From positions 186,001 to 250,000 of the forward strand of contig JAVYIG010000867.1 in NCBI GenBank assembly GCA_035222895.1: a stretch of DNA of 64,000 nucleotides, read 5' to 3'. Positions within the stretch are counted from its first letter, which is position 1. The number at the start of each line of letters is the position of its first letter. The notes under the pieces were generated by a model that saw only the letters and a list, made by a program, of their open reading frames with translations, made no database searches and was not told the origin of the DNA. The DNA is from Strongylocentrotus droebachiensis (lineage: Eukaryota; Echinodermata; Echinoidea; Camarodonta; Strongylocentrotidae). Of this stretch, positions 58,914 to 64,000 are shown one piece after another. Made by a program: the position numbers and the translations under genes.

Positions 58914-59188
58914 CTTCTACTAGTTTTGTTCCCAATGCATCTAAATGTACACTCCTGAGTTTTTCAGCTAGAAGTTTCTTGTAATTAGTGCCATCCCTCT
59001 GCTTGACTCTCCAGCTGAAGATGACTTCAGACAGTGAATTGGGCACATCTAAGAGGTTTTTAGTTAAAATTCCTTGACTTTGTGCGTGAGAGACATCTAG
59101 AGCATTGCACAAATCGTAGTAGTGTACCGGAGAAACGTCTTTTACCAATGACAGCAACTCTCTCTCTAACTCCAAGCTCCACCCAGCT
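58914..59188 (-). CDS. NLR Death-fold domain exon
   Basis: 275 nt from TTTCTGTTAG to GAAG|GTGAGT; phase 2 to 1, about residues 47-139. The sequence AGWSLELERELLSLVKDVSP, YDLCNALDVSHAQSQGIL, SEVIFSWRVKQRDGTNYKKL and LAEKLRSVHLDALGTKLVE has the helix spacing and the central W-R-x-x-x pattern of Death domains. In NLRs this module recruits downstream adaptors by homotypic contacts. It joins in frame to the 2A-like exon. A DED or other death-fold subtype cannot be excluded. Confidence 0.8.
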
Positions 59189-60020
59189 CTAACAGAAAAA
59201 TTGATGAAAAGGAAAGGAAAGGTGAAACTTCCTACTGTAAGCAAAATAAGATTAATTGTGCTGTACAGTATGCCTTTGATTTAATCGCGTACCATTTCTT
59301 TTGTCAGAAGAAAATGAATAAACTAAATCATACATCAAATAAAGAACAGATGTGCTAACGTCATATTCGCTTGTCGTCCAGGTTACTGGTTGTAAACAAC
59401 ATAGCCTGTGCATGAGGTTCACCAGAAAATCATTCAAGCAACGGGCTGGAGCAGGGTAAATTCAGTGTTTCGGGCTGGTGTGATGATCACCACACCATTG
59501 TTTAGCACAGTATTAATCCTCCCTTAATCTACTCCCTGAAATATTAGCGACAGATTACGCCTCGCGTTCCAAAACATGCTACATATATTATAAAACTAAG
59601 TTCTGAGAATGTTTGTGTTAGTACTCCTATTTTGCATTATAAATTTGAAATAAAAACTTGAACCGATATATATATATTACGTATTGAGACAATCACTCTC
59701 TAAATAAACCCAGGTCTCAGTCTTGTTCTTGTAAATAATCAACTCCTTTTAAAAATCTGAGAATTGGTGAATTCCTGGAGCAGACCATTGTTCAATGGAT
59801 GTATCATGTTCTGGAACCGAACTGAAGCGGATGTAGCATGTTCTGGAACTTAAAATGCTAGATACAGGCCAAACAAATTTACTGTTTAATATACTAAAAT
59901 TACACTTTTTAACATTCATAATGCGAACAAAAATGAATATTTTGATTAAAGTGGATGTGACATTTGATAGAAGTCAACTTCTATAATTCATGTTTGCTTA
60001 AAAAAGTATAAGAGACTTAC

Positions 60021-60166
60021 GCTTCACGAGGGCCTGGGTTGAGCTCTACATCCCCAGATTTCAAGAGGAGCAGTTCAGAGAGAGGAGGAATCTGTCCAGA
60101 GATCAAATCTGTCTTTGACTTCAAGGACGGTCCATGACAAGATGATGCGGATTCTCCCATCTGTTT
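60021..60166 (-). CDS. NLR first coding exon with 2A-like leader
   Basis: The acceptor TTTTTGTTATAG lies 6 nt before ATG (60160-60158), and the donor GTAAGT follows 60021. Coding is 140 nt: MGESASSCHGPSLKSKTDLI, then SGQIPPLSELLLLKS, then GDVELNPGP and RE. The (D)VExNPG|P signature is the ribosome-skipping 2A motif, with residues 36-44 and the skip between G43 and P44. A short leucine stretch (LLLL) lies just before it. 2A-like leaders on sea urchin NLRs have been reported to act both as skipping sites and as signal sequences; here either outcome would leave the receptor starting at proline 44. An upstream 5'UTR exon must exist but was not found. Confidence 0.85.
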
Positions 60167-60180
60167 CTATAACAAAAAGA

Positions 60181-60920
60181 GAGAAAATACAATGAAATAA
60201 TTTCACTTCACCAGCATATTATAAAATGAATAAAATGAAATGCTTGTTATTGTTGTTTGCCTAATCAAGACAATATATTAATTTGTTTGTGTACAATTCT
60301 TCCATTTCAATCATCATTCCAGACAGTCATTCCACATTGTGTGGTTTGATTCAATATCCTTTGACCCAGAACCTAAATAATATATCAGATGCATGTATTA
60401 AAAAGCAACAAATTATGAACACACGTACTGTGTCCATTTTCTTTTTCTTCTTTTGATAATAATTTTTTTAAAGGAAAATAATCTTTTAAATCCTCAAATT
60501 GGCAACATGTTAAGAGGTTCAAAATCATTGTTTTGTTATCAAATGTTGCCGGTTCTCAACTTCCAGACAAAGCTCCTTGAAATGTATTCAAACGTTTTGA
60601 GAGACATTGAATTATATCAGAACAATGTAGCAATGAAAGAATATTATTTTTCTTGCCAATTAGCAGGACAACATGTTTCTCAGTGAAGTGCTTCATTTTC
60701 CAAATGTTTACTTTAAAAAAAAGAAGCATAACTTGCAGCAAACATAAACATTCTCTTTTGTAATTTGATAAATGATTTTCAAAATGCATTATATTAAAGT
60801 ATGTTGATTTCCGTGATTGATTTATTGTATATATTGATTGTTCTGTTGGAAATGAAAATAAAACTAAAACTGGAAGTAATTGAGCTCTTGAACAATTCTT
60901 GTCCTGGGTCATTTCACGTT
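60181..60920. other. Intron upstream of first coding exon, no gene seen
   Basis: AT-rich DNA with no supported exon on either strand. Frames at 60453-60686 (plus) and 60556-60912 (minus) lack domain and splice support. Confidence 0.4.
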
Positions 60921-61900
60921 AAGTGTACACTTTTTTTCTCACTGGGGGTCAAAAATGAAAATTGTTGTTAGAGCAAAAGATGCACAGATTCTGAAAGTTT
61001 GGGGTATATGTCAGAAATGTGTAAAATTATAGAGCGTCAAGTCCATGTTTACATATAGAAATATTTGATTGAAATACAGTAACAAAAATAGGCGTTTGGA
61101 GAGGACATTTTGTTTAACAAAGAACACATCAGCTTTATTATACCTGTAAATGGTATACACATAGTTTTCTGTACTTTTATATGCCTTTTTATACTTATCA
61201 GATGTTGATGCACTTATTTCCTATTCACTTAAGCCATATTTTGCCATAAAATTAGTGTATTTTATAGGAAACTGAATTATGGGGAGGTTGAATTTATTTA
61301 ATGACATGAGAATTTCTTGTCCTTCTTCTTATATAGACTTCAAATTTGGTATACAGTGTTGCATTTATGTCTAAATTATTTGATGCTGTGTAAAAAAAAA
61401 AAAGTGAATGCAAGTTTTAATCAAATATGAGCTTCCAAACTTAATTCATTGACGTGTTTTGGAGAGGACATTTGTTTAACAACAAATCTTAGCAATATGA
61501 ACTCTTATTATATTAGTTGATATGTAAATTGCTATGCATCAATCATTTCTAACATTTCTGTAAGAACATGGCAATAGATTATTGGAACATTATATGAGCC
61601 AAGTGACATATATTGGAGAGGATAAACTTCAAATTATTCACCATCATTACAACTCCAACTTTATCTCAGAATATATGGCGTGAAAGTTTTGTTATTCATA
61701 CATTGTTTCATGTTATTTAAACAGTATTTTACAATAAAAACAATACTGATATTGTCTATTGATACACCAGTTTTTATATACAAGTCTTATTATTTATTTT
61801 TTCTATAATCCAAACTCTCAAAGAGTGACTCGTTGATATACATTGTATGTTATGGAGAGGACACTTTGTTTAACAGTGACATCTGAATGTTTAAATGCAA
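60921..61900. repeat. Spaced TGGAGAGGACATTTTGTTTAAC motif, four copies
   Basis: The GGAGAGGACA..TTGTTTAACA core occurs near 61097, 61460 and 61854, with a weaker copy at 61615 (GGAGAGGATAAAC). Intervals are irregular, so this is a degenerate tandem block rather than a clean array. Confidence 0.6.
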
Positions 61901-62159
61901 TTTACTTTTTTTGTAATCAATACATTCACCAGTCTTTATTTTTGATTTTCATATACCAAGTTAGATAACGCAATATAAGGTAGGAAATGTCCCGATACCA
62001 TGCATATTGTCAATTAAACTAGTATTTATAGTGAGTAATAAGCAAAAAAAAACATCTTACTTTAAATTCCTGCAAAAACAATATGAGAATATAGGTTTCC
62101 ATAATTGTTGGTATAACTGATCAGAAAGTCCTAACTGATAAATGAATAACAGGTACTGT

Positions 62160-62365
62160 AACAAGTTACTTGCTTGTCTTTAAAACCGTTCTATTTCTCA
62201 ACAGTAACAAGACACTTCTTGTCTTTAACAACTTTTTTTTTCTTAACAGATAACAAGGCACTTGCTTGTCTTTAACACAGTTCTTTTTTAAACAGATAAC
62301 AAAACAATTGTCTTTAACAACTTTTTTTTCTTCACAGATAACAAGGCACTTGCTTGCAGCAAGTG
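62160..62365. repeat. About 55-bp tandem repeat with CTTGTCTTTAACA
   Basis: Four diverged units share ACTTGCTTGTCTTTAA, CAGATAACAAGGCAC and a T-run. Period is about 50-60 bp. Confidence 0.75.
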
Positions 62366-62845
62366 AAAACGATTTCGTTTAATAACATTATGGAAATGCA
62401 AGCATTTAATTAAACAAACAGAACTTTTTTTTTATTCCTGGCTCATTTTTCCTGATTAAGGTTTCATATAAAGAGGTAGAAAATGAAATTTCTAGAAATG
62501 TGATTTTCTCTTTGAAATTCAGATACAGTTCGCCAAATGATTTTTTTTTGGTAACCCTTTCTTCAAATTGTTTTAAAGCGCTCGTGTGTTAAATTTGCAA
62601 CATGTGAATCAAATGAAAGAAGGGGATCTCAGCTTTACAAATATGTGTCATTTATTAATTATAATTGAGATTAAGATATGATAAAACATTGACAATTCAA
62701 AGTTTCGTTTTTTCTCGAACGCACTTTATTTGTAAAGGTTAAGAACTGTTGAGAACTGATTTTTCTATAAACAATTGTTCGTGATGCGAAACGGTTACCA
62801 TGCGAAACGGTGCAAAGCTCTACACACAGACAGCGTATTGCTCTG

Positions 62846-62970
62846 ATTGGCTGTATGCAAATGAGTGCATACTGTACTGGGATCTGGGACTCTCGATCGT
62901 GGACCTGGGAAAACAAATTACTGTAGTTGTAGTTTGATAATTCCAATCAGAATAGTGAGACGTATAAATA
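62846..62970 (+). promoter_or_regulatory. Promoter-like cluster: octamer, CCAAT, TATA
   Basis: ATTGG (inverted CCAAT) at 62846-62850, octamer ATGCAAAT at 62855-62862, CCAAT at 62943-62947 and TATAAATA at 62963-62970 are in plus-strand order. No coding frame follows within the window, so the target is unknown. It could belong to a gene beyond the right edge or be chance. Confidence 0.3.
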
Positions 62971-63219
62971 GTCCTCTCCCACATTCACCTAAAATTACGT
63001 TCGCCTCAAATCTAAATCGGTCCTTGTGAATTAATATTAGTACTCAAGGACAACAAGACGGTACTTCAACGGGGGAATGAAATTCAAAATCATCATTCCG
63101 TTCACGATTTCATTTGATATTTCTTCCTTTTATTAATGCCGTACCATAAATTCTGCCATTTCGTTTTCCCTTCGTTCTTTCTATACAACAGTGCAGTTCG
63201 AGGGGCAAGGCAGGTGCGC

Positions 63220-63960
63220 TAGTAGGTTAGTAGACCCTATCGAAGCTAGCGCAGAGGTGCAACAAGAGGGCCGGCAATAAGCCCTATCGGACCCAGGCGC
63301 AGGTGCGATAAGTGCAATAAGCCCTATCGGACCCAGGCGCAGCTATTGCACTAGCCTTTTGACAAGGCCTCGTGACTCTAAGCGGCTGAGATGAGTCTAG
63401 ATACCCGGAGTGAACGCGCGACCGAGTGACGGAACGTCACGAGGCCTTTTTGAAAGTGGGTTTCACTGCTCCGCATGAATTATTCATAGATACATATTAG
63501 CATGCCAATACGCCTACTTTGGATTTATTGACCAATCAGAACGGCGATCTCCCAGTTGGCTTCGTTCGTGATTCGTTCCATGTAGAGGTCAGTGGTCTTA
63601 GCACGTACGTAATAGTTCATAGCATGTAGGTCCATGTTCGCACTACGTAGAGTTTACTGTGTGTGTGTGTGTGATGGATATGCTGACGTCGTGCGAGGAT
63701 ACGTTCGCTGATTGAACGCTCCATTTTCTGGAGCGAATTCCAGTCGGAAACAAGGGTTAACATAAGAAATCCAAATCAGATTGATAAAGGCCACTAGGAT
63801 GGGCTCCTCGCTCTCGCGTTCACTTGGGTTTTCGCGATTAGTCTCGTTTTAGTCGCTCGGCGTCTATCAGACAAGTGGCCTTGTTTAAAGGCTACTATCG
63901 CACCTGTGTGCGATAAGTGCAATAATGGGCCTTTTAACGCGCACCTGCGTTTACTGCGCT
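63220..63960. repeat. GC-richer block with direct and inverted repeats
   Basis: ATAAGCCCTATCGGACCCAGG occurs at 63278 and again at 63319. AAGGCCTCGTGAC (63365) and GTCACGAGGCCTTTT (63437) are inverted. GTGCGATAAGTGCAATAA recurs at 63304 and 63908. It ends in a unique GC-rich tail. The type of element was not resolved; no tRNA fold was found. Confidence 0.55.
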
Positions 63961-64000
63961 AAACGTTACAGCGAACGTATAGTTTATTTTGATGGATACT

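Larger units (their letters stand above)
9091..60166 (-). other. NLR immune-receptor gene, whole locus (2A leader-Death-NACHT-LRR-Q/W tail)
   Basis: One minus-strand gene of about 51 kb with 17 coding exons. Coding segments in transcript order: 60160-60021, 59188-58914, 57783-57751, 55896-54248, 45542-45381, 43280-42895, 42222-42129, 41063-40890, 39001-38828, 38253-38080, 37503-37333, 23276-23085, 16094-15906, 13831-13646, 11874-11148, 10650-10617, 9211-9091. All are bounded by AG/GT, and the phases join without a stop into about 1,626 residues. Known from the family: sea urchin genomes hold very large NLR repertoires with Death-NACHT-LRR layout, thought to be cytosolic sensors of microbes. 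Inferred: this copy may be functional, since all joins are open. Uncertain: the unseen 5'UTR exon, the NACHT exon donor (GTTTGT), and whether all LRR exons enter one transcript. Confidence 0.75.

Noticed and set aside
63220..63460. Possible tRNA gene in the GC-rich block
   Set aside because: I could not fold an acceptor stem, anticodon arm and TPsiC arm; it is better explained as direct and inverted repeats.

Overview
The window is animal genomic DNA, most likely from a sea urchin (inference). The grounds are a spliced NLR immune-receptor gene of the Death-NACHT-LRR type with an N-terminal 2A-like peptide, a foldback transposon whose inverted ends are built of 15-bp tandem repeats (the architecture described for sea urchin TU elements), two DIRS-type tyrosine-recombinase retrotransposons, and many short inverted-repeat elements with long poly(G)/poly(C) tracts. 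No RNA gene, CRISPR array or prokaryotic operon was seen.

One host gene dominates. It lies on the minus strand and runs from about 60.17 kb down to 9.09 kb. I reconstruct 17 coding exons from splice signals and codon phase. In transcript order they encode: (1) a 2A-like leader ending GDVELNPGP (60.16-60.02 kb); (2) a Death-fold domain (59.19-58.91); (3) a 33-nt linker exon (57.78-57.75); (4) one large NACHT ATPase exon (55.90-54.25); (5) LRR-like and helical exons (45.54, 43.28, 42.22, 41.06); (6) two families of one-repeat, phase 0-0 LRR exons (39.00, 38.25, 37.50, and 23.28, 16.09, 13.83); (7) a glutamine/tryptophan-rich exon (11.87-11.15); (8) a 34-nt exon (10.65); (9) a terminal exon with an acidic run and a basic cluster (9.21-9.09). 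Every junction keeps the reading frame, giving a predicted protein of about 1,626 residues. A 3' splice site just before the first ATG implies an unseen upstream 5'UTR exon.

The introns are full of mobile DNA. DIRS copy A (16.99-22.97 kb, plus strand) has complete RT/RNase H and recombinase frames but a split gag. DIRS copy B (48.01-53.96 kb, minus strand) is dead. A TU-like foldback element covers 24.95-27.45 kb. One LRR exon (27.80-35.2 kb) has been split by two insertions, a GGGCCC-ended element carrying a LINE fragment and a 6.56-kb terminal-inverted-repeat element. A 158-bp satellite lies at 23.7-24.86 kb. MITEs with TTAA, TA or 8-bp target duplications are scattered throughout.

The first 9 kb, downstream of the gene, hold no convincing gene: a nested palindrome at 1.05-2.31 kb, MITEs, microsatellites and a LINE tail. 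The last 4 kb, upstream of the coding start, hold tandem motifs and one promoter-like cluster on the plus strand.
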